A stretch of 64,000 nucleotides of DNA, from positions 3,102,501 through 3,166,500 of the forward strand of contig CM034143.1 of NCBI GenBank assembly GCA_019914995.1, in the 5' to 3' direction. The notes under the pieces are model-generated. The model saw only the letters and a program-made list of their open reading frames with translations. It was not told where the DNA came from and did not search any database. Made by a program: the position numbers and the translations under genes. Positions 11,340 to 23,280 of the stretch are shown here, one piece after another (position 1 is the stretch's first letter; every line of letters begins with the position of its first letter). The stretch comes from Acanthochlamys bracteata (lineage: Eukaryota; Streptophyta; Magnoliopsida; Pandanales; Velloziaceae).

Positions 11340-13300
11340 TACAGTACATCAAAATGTGGGTATCGTGCAACAATGAGAGTGAAAAAAAATCTTAGTGGAT
11401 TTTGGGAAGCTGTGGGTTATGAAGGTGATCATAATTAGAACCTTGTTAGCTCTGCAAAAAGAATGCGCATGTCTGTTTGTAAAAACTTACCTACTGTAGC
11501 TAAAAGTCTTATCGACTCATTTCTGAATGAAGGCATACTTGTGAGTAAGATTCTAAATATACTTAACTGACCGCAAAATGGATTTGATGTTAGAGACTGT
11601 TAGAACCATTTGTGTCGTTCGAAGGACTATAAGAAGCCTATCAATGACGATGCTACTGCGGCGCTTAACTTTTTTAAAAGAAAAAAGTATAGAAGATCCA
11701 AATTTTTTTATGCAATGCAAATGGATATCAAGGGCAATTAACTTTTTTGTGGTAGATGGTCGGTCACGCTGTCAGTTTCAGTATTTTGGTGATGTTATAT
11801 TTTTTAACACCACCTACCACAAGAATATTTATGAGATGCCATTTGCACTATTCACTAGAGTTAACCATCACAACATGTCAATTCAGTTTGGTTTTGTACT
11901 ACTTTAGGATGAGACTGAAGAATTTTTTCAATGACTTTTTGCGATATGGCTTGCAGCTATGAAGGGGAGTGCTCCATTTTCAATCATCATAGATCAAGAT
12001 AGAGCTATGACTGCAGCCGTTGCAAAGGTATTCCTAATGCATGACATAGATTTTGTTTGTGGCATATTATGAAAAAATTTGCCGAAAAGCTTTCACATAT
12101 TTATTTCAAGAGGTCAAAATTTAAAAAAAATATCAAGTCGTGTATTCAGAAAACTTATTTCATAACGCTTTTGAACAGAGGTGGAAGGAATTGTTGTGTG
12201 TAAATGAGTTGTAGAAAAATGAATGACTATGTGGATTATACGAGTTTCGACAAAAGTGGGCACCTTGTCTATCATTTAAGATACTTTCTGTATCTGTAGT
12301 AATACTACCGAATGCTCCGAAGGTATGAATGGTATATATAAAAACTTTTTTGATCCCACAACAACTCTTCAAGAGCTTGTACTGAAGAATAAAAAATGCT
12401 TGAGTAAAATTATTGAGATAGAAGGCAACTAAGATGTCTCGAAAAGTGCAGCAAAACTGTATACGAGAAATGTGTATAACAAGTTTAAATAGGAATACGA
12501 AAAAGCTCAGTCTTAGTACATTTTGCATGATGATGAAAACGGTTGTGATGGCTACACCACTTATATTTATAAGTTTCGAGTGAAATATGATCGGCGTGAG
12601 TGGAAAGTGAAGTTTAATCCTGCCACAAAAGAAGGTAAAATGTGAATGTAAACTTTTTGAATTTATGGGGATTCCTTGTGGACATCTTATGAAAGCCTTT
12701 TAAAGTAGGGATATAGAAATATCCGATCACTTTATTATTCAGGCGGTGGAGAAAAGGTGCTAATAAGTACAGAGTCAAGTATGATGGAGGTTCGATAAGT
12801 GACCATGATAATGCTCAATTATTGAGAACTATCAACTGCAGATGAGTTTCAATCAAATAATTTATGAAGTTGCTGAAAACGATGAGGAATACAAAATCCT
12901 ATTACAACAATGGGAGATACAATGGTACTGCTTAAGAAAGTCAGTAGGATTAATGATCAGAATAAGAATCCAGTCGTAGACTCATGTATGCACAATGAGA
13001 ATTTACAAGATTCAGTTGATGCTTCTCAAATTTTATTTTTGAATCCAAACATATCACAAACAATAGGTAGAAACAAAGAAGGGAAGGTTTGCAATGGTAG
13101 TGCTAGAATAAAAAGAGGTTTCGAGATAGCTACTGCAAGAGCCAAAGAGAAGACAGATAGAAGATGTGCTTACTGTAACAAATCTGGTGTCAAACATGAT
13201 AAACGAAATTATCCTAAAAATCCAAATAGAAAGAATAAGACAAGTTTAATCATTTGCTTAATTTTGCTTCCTAACAGAAACTATTATTTTTATGAAACGT
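11340..13300 (+). pseudogene. FAR1/FRS-type MULE transposase, decayed
   Basis: A transposase of the FAR1/FRS (far-red impaired response-like) MULE clade. In order: a FAR1-like DNA-binding start (about 11370-11640; RVKKNLSGFWEAVGYEGDHN, then CKNLPTVAKSLIDSFLNEGI); the MULE catalytic domain (11700-12130; VVDGRSRCQFQYFGDVIFF, NTTYHKNIYEMPFALFTRVN, then DQDRAM with the second acidic site); a SWIM zinc finger (12630-12710; CECKLFEFMGIPCGHLMKAF, keeping CxC...CxH); and a C-terminal zinc knuckle (13160-13230; RRCAYCNKSGVKHDKRN). In-frame stops and frame changes interrupt it, so it is a pseudogene. The C-terminal stretch 12910-13302 is the longest open part. A host FRS gene is unlikely because it sits between long inverted repeats. 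Confidence 0.85.
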
Positions 13301-13564
13301 AGACATTTATTATCACTATTGTGCTTGCTAGTTACTGATACATATGATGCTAAAGACAAAGATACAACTGAAGATGAAGATGTAACTATTCGCCTAGAGT
13401 AGGATGATAAATTTTATTTTAACATTTTTTGGATAACCACTTACATATTGTACACAATCTTTTCAAGTTGCAATAAAAAAAATCCTGTTATATTCAAACG
13501 GTTTAAGTTGCATTGCACAATTGTTGTTATAAAATAACAATATTTGATTTTATTTTGGCCGAAG

Positions 13565-15513
13565 GGTCGGCCAGTGAGCTCACTATCAGGTCACCAAGTG
13601 ACTTCACTAGAAGCTCTCTAGCAGCTGACTAGTGAGTTATGGAAGCTCATTGGTCAACTGCCAATGAGCTAGAAAAATTCCATCTGTTTTACATTAAAAT
13701 AGATTTCTTGTGGGAATACAAGTCAAACAATTTAAACAAATTTGTATGTTCAATTTGTTTAGGCTGCAGTATAAAAAAGCTTTTAAAAAAAAAATTCAGA
13801 GCTCTGCCAGCTCATTGGCCGGAGACCGGTGAGTTCACTTGCCGGAAATAGGCTAGTGAGCTGATTGTCAAGACACCAGTGAGCTCACTAGAAGCTCACA
13901 GTGAGTTGGAAGCTACAAGTGAGCTACAAACGCTCAATCTATTTTAAACAAATTTCTTGTGGATGTATTGCCAAATAATTTAAACTAATTTGTATGTTCA
14001 ATATGTTTAAGCTGCATTATAAAACAGCTTTTAAGAGAAAAAAAACACAAATTTGGAGCACTGCCGGCTCACTTGCTGGAGACCAGGCTAGTGAGCTCAC
14101 TACCAAGGCACTAGTGAGCTATCAAAGCTGGCTTTGCTAGCTCACTTAGTAGCTGACCAGTGAGCTATCAAAGCTGGCTGTGCACACTGGTCTTCTCTGT
14201 CAGGTGTGCTTTAGTTTGGTTGTGGCTGCCATCTATTTACAAGTAATACACCACTGCAATATTCATTTCACAATCATGTATATTCAGTCACATTCATTTA
14301 CGCAGTTCACAACCACCCATTCAAATTCACATATCACATTCATATATGCACCTTACAGTCTGGTTTACCCCTTCATACATTTTTAGTTCAATATCGACAT
14401 TCACATTCACATTCACATGGTCGATCACTCATTCAATACATTCACTAGTATTCAAGCTTGTACAAAATATTCACATTATAGCCACATTTCATTCAGTATT
14501 CAAGTTTTTACAAAACTGTCACAGCAACAACACTACAAGCATACATTGCCATTCACCATTGAAAAACATCTAACATTCGTTTACATGACTCCACACTTTT
14601 ACATGAATGGCCTGCATTACACCACTGATACACACCCACACGTTCAAACATATTTGCAGACATTTATTCACTGCCGAAGAATCGGCATTCATGAAAAACA
14701 GAAAACACAAAATGAAAGCAAGTAGACACTTGCTTAAGACTATACCTAGTTAGCCTAGAGCCATTTAAGGCTACATCCGGCGAGCTCTAAAGAAGCCTAC
14801 ACACAAGTTAGCTCTTTCATCATCGAGCCTTCATGAAAACTAAGAGAAGATTCCAAAAAAAAAAAAAAAAGGAACACAAAGTTAAACACTGAAATGAAGA
14901 TACTAGCAATAGAAACACATTAATTGAATCTCTCCTTGCTCCGATTCCGGACTGCACCATCACAGAAAGAAATTCAAAAAATCTATAAAATAAAGAATTG
15001 AAAGGGATAATAATACCAGCAATCGATATGGATCGAATTCGAGAAATAAGACTGGTGAGCACTAGAGCGCACTCGGTAGTAAGGTGATTGGCTTTGCGGT
15101 GCTCTAGACTGCAATTGATGAAATTGGTGTGGGTAATAAGAAGAGAAGGAGGAGGAGAAGAAAAAACAACATTGTCTTACTGAATTGAAGCTCGCCAGTT
15201 GATGTTGTAGGGTTTGAGCCGAGTCGGATTCTCGAACGATGTTGATCGAAAGGAGCCATTGAACCTGGAATTGAAGTAAGGAGAATAAGTAAATGCTTAA
15301 TATTCTCGACGAAAACTGACGATTGCCTGCTCAGAGAGGCGAAGTCGGGATCCACTCGGGAGAAGAAGGAAAGAAAAAATGAAAAAAAATTACAACGATT
15401 ATACTGTGTAAGAGCACGCGAAATGACGAGCGTACTCTTACACAGTATTTACGTAATGTAGCAGATGCGAGTTTTATTTAGACTGTCTGATCTGATGTGC
15501 GCACATAGTAACT
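13565..15513 (-). repeat. MULE 1 right terminal inverted repeat with second palindrome array
   Basis: This arm is the inverted counterpart of 9155-10920. Its inner part (13565-14190) is a GTGAGCTCACTGG-type array with two copies of the longer spacer unit (about 13670-13800 and 13930-14060). The outer part repeats the leader, including a segment near 15020-15240 that mirrors the 9420-9700 leader and its intron. The end motif near 15495-15513 is the reverse complement of GTTACTATGTGCGCACATC. Confidence 0.8.
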
Positions 15514-15564
15514 TGTGTGCACACTTCTGGTACCTATATATGTGTATCTATATATGTGCGCATA

Positions 15565-16648
15565 CAGGCCACTGTGCGAGCTCATCGCACACACCAAATT
15601 TTGATCGGACTGTCCAGATTCAACCCGCATCCTCCCCCTACGTACATTGTAAAAATATGCTGGTAATTTTGCTTGCCCTTACAAAGTATAAATATTATTT
15701 TTTCGTTTTTTTTCATTTCATTTCTCCCATCTCCTTCTTCGTCTAGTCTCCTGACCCGATCCCTCCTCACCTCTCCGTGTCGGTGATGGAGGGAACCCGG
15801 TGAAAATTTAAGCCAATGCTACCTCCTCTCGTCTCTTCCTTCAATTTCTGTCTCAATCGTTGCTCTCTCGCACCCGATCGGAAAAACGACGGCTGGACGA
15901 ACCCTAGATCATCGGTCGGTCGACATTCGTCAATTCGGTAAGTTTTCGTGTATTTTTTGTTCTCCTCCTCCTTCACTTCCTATACTCATTAATTTCATAG
16001 ATTACAGCCTCGAGCACCATCGAAGCTGATCGGGTGTGAGCGATGTGATCAATCCGAGCTCACCGATCTTTAACCACGTCGTTGGTCAATACCGATTTCG
16101 GTATTGTTATTCTTTTATTTTCTTTACCAATATTTATTTTTTTATGATTTTTTAAAATTTTCTTCTATGTTGGTGTAGGTGGTGATCGGAGCTGAAATAC
16201 GGGTTGATAAGGATGTTGATCTAAGACAATGGTTGTTGATTTTAATGTTATTTATCTGCTTTGATTTCAATTTCATTTTCATTTCTTTCTTTGATTTGAA
16301 TTTTTTTCGCAGTTTTTGAATTGGGGACTGATTTGACTTTTTCTGCGTAATTTTATATTTCAATTTCAATTGCAGCGAACTCGATTTCAATTTCAAGTAT
16401 TTTAATTTAGTTTCAATCTCAATGGCCGTTTTGCTTATATTTGAATGTAATGCCAGCACGTTAATGTTTTTCTCTGTTTTTCCCTGGTGTATGTTACATG
16501 AATAGATGGAAGATGAAGGAGGCCAGTGACAATTTCAATGCAAGTTATTCTTCTTATTGGCTCCTTTTTTTTATATTTTCAATGTCGTAGTTTACCCATT
16601 ATTGTGATTGAAATTGTTTTATGGTGTAGAGTATCTTACTCATGAGTC
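15565..16648 (+). repeat. MULE 2 left terminal inverted repeat (outer part)
   Basis: It matches the reverse complement of 20830-21400: the CTTGCCCTTACAAAGTATAAA end block, the GAGGGAACCCGGTGAAAATTT block near 15790 (right-arm partner near 21205) and the GATTACAGCCTCGAGCACC block (partner near 21010). It is homologous to, but clearly diverged from, the arms of MULE 1, so the two are sister families. The intron-like GTAAG...ACAG segment at 15938-16007 occupies the same place as in MULE 1. Confidence 0.75.
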
Positions 16649-17446
16649 CATAGTTGTAAGAACCGGACCAGACATCGAACCAAAAAACTGTTCGGGTCAC
16701 GATTCTCGGGTCGACTGCTGGGTCAACTTGTCGAACGTTGGATCATTAATATTAAAGCATTTTTAACCAATAATAATAACAATAACAGTGAAAAACTTAC
16801 TGCTATCATGACACTACCAATAATAATAGCAGCAGCAATCACAGTAGAAAATTAGAGTATTTTTACTATGGCATTACTATCAACAATAACAATTAGAGCA
16901 AAAACTAAGGTATTGCCACCATGGTATTACCACCATCAACAATAATAATAATAACAAAATTTTATAATAAGTAATATTTAAATAAATTAGGAGATTAGAA
17001 TAAGATAAAATTATAAAATAGATAAACTATAAAAGAGACATAACTAATTTTTTTAGGTGTATATATTTGAGTCTGAATATTATGCAATATAAAATTTTAA
17101 AAATCACTAAAAAATGATATTTACATATAAGACATAATCAGTTATATTTTTGCATTATCACATCCAAATATAAAATCTAAACTCATATTATTTTTCGTCA
17201 TAGGATTATTAATAATTATTTTTGCATTAAATATATCATCAATGTAAATTCTTTTAATTAATTTTTTTAATTTTATTTAACCCGGTTTGACCTGGACGGG
17301 CAGGTCAACCGGGTTGAAGCAGGTCAAAACGGATCGAAACAGGTCAATTGTACAGACGGTTCTTTTGCAAACCCAGATTGGTTTACCGTCCGAATCGACG
17401 GGTTTCGGGTTGACCCGTACGGTTCGGTCCGAGTCTGACTACTATG
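16649..17446. mobile_element. non-autonomous hAT-like element inserted in MULE 2
   Basis: The ends are CATAGTTGTAAGAACCGGACC and, inverted, CATAGTAGTCAGACTCGGACC. The 8 bp outside are CATGAGTC (16641-16648) and TATGAGTC (17447-17454), an 8-bp target duplication with one mismatch. An 8-bp duplication with A at end position 2 and G at position 5 fits the hAT superfamily. The inside is AT-rich with microsatellite-like AATAATAATAA runs (about 16800-16950). Subterminal GGGTCGAC/GGTCAACCGGGTT blocks flank it, and there is no coding capacity. It must be younger than MULE 2. Confidence 0.78.
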
Positions 17447-17454
17447 TATGAGTC

Positions 17455-18330
17455 AATGAAAGAAATCTTTTGTGAAAACTTGTGGATGTAATACTGAGGT
17501 TTTTCCAATGTTCTGTGTGAATGTTGTGACTGAGTAAATGTGAATATGAATGTGGAATGTGAAGTGAATGAAAATATATGAAGCTGCAAAGTAGTGATGC
17601 ATATGCAAAATGTGTTGTGTGCATATGTATGAATGTGAATGACTAGACCAAGTAAATGTTGTGAATGTAAATGGCTTGCAATAAGAGTGGTAGTGAGTTG
17701 TTAAATGATTTCGGAGTAAATCTTTACAAATGAGTTATGTGGAGCGAATATTTGCAATGAGGTTTGCCAGTTTTGCTCCTGGCAAATGTATTCCTCACAA
17801 AGGGCACTAGTGAGCTAGTAGTGCTCACTGATCTACTGCAGCCAACTCTTGAATGTGATTGTTGTAATCTGGTTGGTATTTGGTAAAGCTGAAAATGTGT
17901 ATTTGATTGGAATTGAATTGACAAGTAAAAGCTGGTTGCCAATGAATGGTTACCGGTGTGCTAGCAAAGCAAACCAGTGAAGGTCCTAGGATATGCATAT
18001 CTGATAGGAAGACCAGTGAGCTAGTAGTGCTCATTGGTCTATTATTAACAACCCACTGCACATTGCCCAATTAGTCAGGCTAGTGAGCTCACTAGTTTCT
18101 GACCAGTGAGCTCACTAGAGTCCGGCCAGTGAGCTCACTCAGCTGATATTTTTTTTAATAGGTGTTGTATAATGCAGCTTAAAGATTCAACATAATAAAT
18201 TTGATTTCTTTTTTATAATGCATCTTAAGAAAGCTGGTTTTCTATCATAATGTTGAAGATTGTCTAGCTCACTGGTCAGCTGCCTGGCCAGTTAGTCTGA
18301 CCAGTGAGCTCACTGACTTCATTGAGCCTC
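17455..18330. repeat. MULE 2 inner left arm with GTGAGCTCAC palindrome array
   Basis: From 17455 to 17790 the sequence resembles the GTGAATGTGAA-rich part of the MULE 1 left arm (10240-10480). From 17795 to 18325 it holds CAGTGAGCTAGTAGTGCTCA, GTGAGCTCACTAG and similar words, plus a TAATGCAGCTTAAA unit, as in MULE 1. The array directly borders the 3' end of the - strand transposase. No comparable array is seen beside the transposase start at 20200-20800, so this element is asymmetric. Confidence 0.7.
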
Positions 18331-18399
18331 ACCGTTGTTTTTTCTAATGTTTGCAATAAGGTTTTGCACCCTCTTTTGTTCCAGCAACTTCATAAACTA

Positions 18400-20180
18400 T
18401 TTAGTTGAAAGCCATATGGAGTTGGATAGTTCTCAACAGCTCGGCATTCTTATGGCCACTTATCGGACCTCCATCATACTTAGCTTTATATTTCTTAGCA
18501 CATTTCCTTACCGCTGAAGAATAAAGTGGTCAAGTATTTCTATATCCCGACTTTAAAAAATCCTAACAAGATGTCGATAAGGAATTTCCATAAATTTGAA
18601 AAAATTCATAGTTACCTTATTTTGCGGTTGTAATAAATTTCACCTTCCATTCACGCCGATTACCTTCTAAGCGACATAAATATAAGTCGTGTAGCCATCA
18701 CAACCATTTTCATCATCATGCAAAATATACTGAGTCTGAGCTTTCTCCTATTCCTGTTTAAATGTATACAGTTTTACTGCACATCAAAATTTGCCATCCA
18801 TAATGCGACAAAAGTGTTCAGTCGTATAATCCTCAATTTTCTCTTTCTCAACAATCTTACTCAAGCATTTCTCTCATTCTTCACAAACTCTCGAACAGTT
18901 GTTGTGGAATGAAAAAAATTCTTGTATATACCATCGATACCTTTGTAGCGACCGGTAGTGATAGTACCTGCATAAAAAGTATCCAAATAATAGATAAGTG
19001 CCCATTTTTATTGAATATCATATATTCCTCGAAGCCATTTATATTTTTGCAACTCATACGCACATATCAAGTCCTCCCATCTCTTTTCAAAAGTGTTACC
19101 GGCAAAAATTTTCCGAATACACAACTTGATATCTTTCTTAAATATTGACTTTTGAAATAAACATGTGAAAACTTTTCGGTGAAATTTTTCATAATGTGGC
19201 ATAAATAAAATCTTTGTAATGTATTCGTGTATACCTTTGCAGCGGGTGCAATCATAGCGTTATCTCGACCTATGATGATTGAAGATAGAGGACACCCCGC
19301 CAATAGCTGCAAGTCAAGTTTTAAAAAGCCACTTAAAAAATTCTTTAGTCTCATCCAAAAACAGCACGCAACCAAACTGAATTGATATGTTGTGATGGTT
19401 AATTCCAATGAATGGCATCTCATAGACATTCTTGTGATAGATGGTGGCAAAAAATATAACATCAGTAAAATATTGATAACGACTACGTGACCTCCCATCG
19501 ACACAGAAAAAATTGATTACTCTTGACTCTTCATCCATCTATACCGCATAAAAAGAAATTTGTATTTTCTATACTCTTTCGTTTATAAAAGTTAAGCACT
19601 GAGGTGATCACCACTGATAGGCAGGCTTCCTATACTCCTTCGAACGACATAAATGTTACCCAATAGTCTCTGTCATCAAATCTATTATGCAGGCTAACAA
19701 GTATATCAGCAACCTTAGTCATGGGTATGCCTTCATTCCGAAACGAGTCGATTAGACTTTTAGCTGAGCAGGCATATTTCTGCAAAAGAACATGCACATT
19801 ATTTTTGCAAGGCTAACAAGCTCATGATTATAATCACCTTCATAACCCACCACTTCCATAATCCAGTAAGTTGTTTTTTCAATCTCATTGTTGCATGACG
19901 CCGGCACCTTGCTGTACTTATACTTCTCTTCTGCTTAACTTCTTTTTTGGACAAAATCGTCTATTTGTTGTGGTCGATGGCCTCTATGATTCTGAAAGCT
20001 GTAACAAGTCATTTGACAAATAGTGATTTTATCTGAATGAGCACGGGTCTTTTGCGTAGTTTGAGTGACGGCGCTAAATCCCTTGGTTTGTCCATAGTTT
20101 TATATAAATTGCTTTACAGCTTCGAGTCTTTCAAATTTCATCCACAAGTACGGCACTGAATTCTTTGGTAGAGAAGAAGC
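18400..20180 (-). pseudogene. FAR1/FRS-type MULE transposase of MULE 2, decayed
   Basis: On the - strand this mirrors the MULE 1 transposase. It has an N-terminal segment (about 20170-19960; NHRGHRPQQIDDFVQK), a FAR1-like part with SAKSLIDSFRNEGIPM (19690-19760), the MULE domain FFCVDGRSRSRYQYFTDVIF / YHKNVYEMPF / GINHHNISIQFGCVLFLDET (19350-19520), and a SWIM region near 18570-18600. There FMEIPYRHLVR has lost the first SWIM cysteine of the CxH pair. Frame changes and stops split it, so it cannot make a full transposase. The same domain order and matching side blocks make a host FRS gene unlikely. Confidence 0.82.
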
Positions 20181-21430
20181 GAAACCTACAAATTTCGAAG
20201 GAAATTAATGTAAAAACACAAAATTCAAATACAAATGTTATTCAATGGAATATAAAGGCCAATAAATACAGCTTACTACTAGTGAATTGGTTAGACATAG
20301 CGTAGAAGTTTAGATGCAAGAAAAAAAGACAAAAAATTTTAGCGCTTATATTTGGGTGCAATAGAGAGACAAGACAAAGAGCACTCTCTCTATTTCTCCC
20401 GTGCCGCGAGAGGGTCTCCCTCTAGAACACCTTCCAAGTGCTGTAACAAGAAAATGATAAAACTACCCCACGGTAACTATGTTATATTGTTTTTACTTCT
20501 GTTCTTTTTCAACTACAAACATTTCTGTTTTCATTTTTTCCTCAAACACATTTCCATTTGTCTTCCTCAATTAAATTGTAACCTGAACTTGTTTTATTTA
20601 CATTTTGTTTTTCTTCCTCAACACGAGCTATAACAAGAATCTGAAACACCTTAAATTGTAGATATTCATTCATGTTTTCCTATACATATATATATGCTGT
20701 CCTACCTATAGAAACCATACAAACATACTAGTCATTATTGTCAGATATCAGTACTGAAATTGAAAACAAAATAGAGAAATGAAATTGAAATCGAAACAGA
20801 CAAATAACAATAAAATTAAAAACAATTCTCTTACACCGACATCCTTACCAATCCTTGTTTCAGCTTCGTTCACCACTTACACCAACATAAAAAAAATTTT
20901 ATCGACCAACAGCGTAATCGGTATGACCAACAGCGTGGTTAAAAACAGGTGAGCTCGGGTTGATCACATTACGCATACCCAACCAATATCGACGGTGCTC
21001 GAGGCTGTAATCTATGAAGTTGATGAGGGGTATAGGAAGAGAACAAGGAGGAGATTAAAAAAAATACAAAAACTTAACGAGTTGACGATCGTCAGCCGCT
21101 GATCTAAGGTTTCGCATGCCATCGGATTTCCGATCAATTGCGAGAGAGCAACAATTGAGAAAGAAATTGAAGAAAGGGAAGAGAGGAGGCGCATTGGCTT
21201 AAATTTTCGCCGGGTTCCCTCCATCACCGCCACGAAGAGGAGTAGGATCGGCTCGAGAGAGCAGATGAAGATGGAGACGGGAGAAATGAGAGGAGAAAAA
21301 TTAAAAGAAAACATTTAAACTATGTAAAGGCAAGCAAAATTATCAGCATGCCCTTACACATTGTTTAGATAAGGAGAGGACGTGGGTTGAATCTGGACCA
21401 TCCAATCTTGCTATATATTTATATATTGTA
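20181..21430 (-). repeat. MULE 2 right arm and leader
   Basis: 20181-20800 is leader or spacer without a supported gene. 20830-21400 is the inverted partner of the left arm, ending near CTGGACCATCCAATCTT. Next come a palindromic GCTATATA...TATATAGC stretch (21412-21436) and the start of the next MULE terminus. The short open frames here mirror those in the other arms and are not separate genes. Confidence 0.68.
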
Positions 21431-21499
21431 TATAGCAAGGGTAAAGTCACATCGGCCACTATGCGCGGTATCGTTGTGCCTCTGTCCCAGTTGTTTCAT

Positions 21500-23280
21500 C
21501 AGCCATCCAATGGCTCTTCTCGACGCGGTAGAATTTTACGGCACAAGCCCGCATGGGGGCAAGGTCGTCTCTTATCATGCGCCATTTCGCAGAAACGAGC
21601 TTCTGCAGGACAAATGAGTTTTTTTCGATTACAATTTCATTTTGCAAGAGATGGGAAAACGTGTCATTTTGATAAACACCTTTTCGACTTTAAGTATCTT
21701 CGAATTTGATACGGCGCCATCACTGCTCCAAATAGAGTTTGAAAATTGAAAGGGAGCGATTAGTATTCAAAACTTATTTGTCAAGTTTCAACCACAGCGA
21801 TTCCTCTCCTTCTATAACTGTTTTCCTATCAATTTAAAATTTAAATTTGATTATTCTCTTATTTTCTCCACAACCTCGATCTATCAACATGTATATGGAA
21901 TTGTTTAACTATGGCGAAAAGGGAACAAAGATATTGGCAACAAAAGGTATTCCCTTTTCTACTATGAACTTGCTAACTTTCAGGACGTGCAAGATTGATA
22001 GTAGCTATTAACTAGTTATTTTGAACGGCTCGTTCTGAGCACGATATCGCTAGTTCCTAGTAGGTAGAGAGTCGCCTGATTTTTGCTTCTTGCGGTCGAC
22101 ATAGTGGGATGCATAAGACGATATTGACTTCAATCAGTTGGAAAGTGAATAATAATAAATACTCGACATTATTGCATTATGCTCGTACCTCGGTTCAATA
22201 CCGGTCGTTGTCTCACTTCAGCACTGGACGAGACAGGTCTAAATGTGTGACCGCAAGTTCTAGTAGTATATTGTTGAGAAAAGGTCGACGAAGCTTTTAA
22301 CTTCAAATTGTTGTTCAGCGAGTTATAAAATAGGTCGGAATTGGTTTGTTGTGGTAATTCTATTCAATGCATTGGAAAACCGTGCGACGAACTTTTTAAA
22401 TTATTTGAACTTGAAATACCGCATCACTGCTTCCAAAATTTTTGAAACTAATACATGTAGCAACCCCAAACGTATTTCTTCACTGCTTTGGAAAGTGTTT
22501 CCTTATTTTTTTTATCAAAATTTTGATTTCTCTCTTGCTGTCGCGACACCATAAATCGATTCTTGTTACGTATTTCACTCCCGCGACGTATATTCTATAG
22601 CACTTCGGAGCATGATCGACAATCCACCCGCTTCCTTACGACTGTAAGACAAATTTCGACGATAATAGCTCTACAATCGGCATGCACCTTCAATTTGTTC
22701 TACTCTTGCTCTATGGCTCGGATAACGATTCCCAGGACGGAAGGTATTGTTTTTTCTTTATCTGAACTTCATATGTTCCCACCGTGCGCGGTCTCTCTAT
22801 CCCGAGTCCATATAGGTCCAGTTAAAGGAGTTCATTCGTAAGATTGATACTTGGCATAAACATCACGCTCAGAAGTCTACTTGATGGTAACGACTACCAT
22901 GTAGAAATCAGATATCGTTAGACTGATTTCCACTTCGTGACGTCGACACATCTCACCAAACACGGGCCGTCGCCTTGTCGCCTTCATCTAGGCTGTACTT
23001 GTTGGACAATGGTCGATAACTAAATTTAATGTATCGTTTTACTCGAATATATCGACCCTATGAGTTCATTATCTTATATTCAAATTTGAGGTCGACGTCG
23101 TCAGGTCAAATCTTCTTTGTTAGGTGAATACAATGACATAAAAGATCACGATTTCGGGTCAAAGGTCGTTAATTGAGATATAAAGTAGGGCGCAATTGAT
23201 TCCATTGTGGTTGATAAGTATGTTCCTAATACGATCATTGCAGCTTGGGGAACACTAATTTCTGAAAGTTTGTCTCTTGG
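21500..23280. other. subterminal non-coding region of copy A
   Basis: No gene is supported here. The stretch is less AT-rich than the spacer at 5.4-9 kb and has repeated GTCGAC/GGTCGA words and CGACGTCG, like the flanks of copy C (59380-59760). The short open frames show no family motif. It most likely serves as the 5' subterminal and promoter region of the Ulp1-type element. Confidence 0.45.

Larger units (their letters stand above)
9155..15513 (+). mobile_element. MULE 1: Mutator-like element with FRS-type transposase and very long TIRs
   Basis: The left arm (9155-10920) returns in inverted orientation as 13565-15513, enclosing a + strand FAR1/FRS-like transposase. The termini read TTACTGTGCGCG (left) and, inverted, TTACTATGTGCGC (right). 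MULEs often have TIRs of hundreds of bases; these are ~1.8-1.9 kb and include 5' UTR-like sequence with an intron. A 9-11 bp target duplication could not be pinned down because both ends lie in TA-rich tracts. Arms and gene are both diverged, so the copy looks old and inactive. Confidence 0.85.
15565..21430 (-). mobile_element. MULE 2: related FRS-type MULE, opposite orientation, with nested insertion
   Basis: The left arm starts GGCCACTGTGCGAGCTCATC near 15565. Its leader blocks (GTCCAGATTCAACCCGCATC near 15611, the TTACAGCCTCGAGCACCATC block near 16002) return inverted at 20960-21400. The transposase runs on the - strand between them. The leader intron of MULE 1 is present (15938-16007). 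A ~0.8 kb hAT-like element interrupts the left arm. MULE 2 starts about 50 bp after the end of MULE 1, so the two are head to tail in the array but their transposase genes face each other. Confidence 0.82.

Noticed and set aside
14180-14725. overlapping frames rich in His, Thr and Ser
   Set aside because: They are translations of CATTCACATTCACA-type repeats in the MULE right arm, mirrored by frames in the left arm.
16142-16459. lysine-rich 105-codon frame on the - strand
   Set aside because: It comes from AT-rich, low-complexity leader sequence of MULE 2 with no motif.
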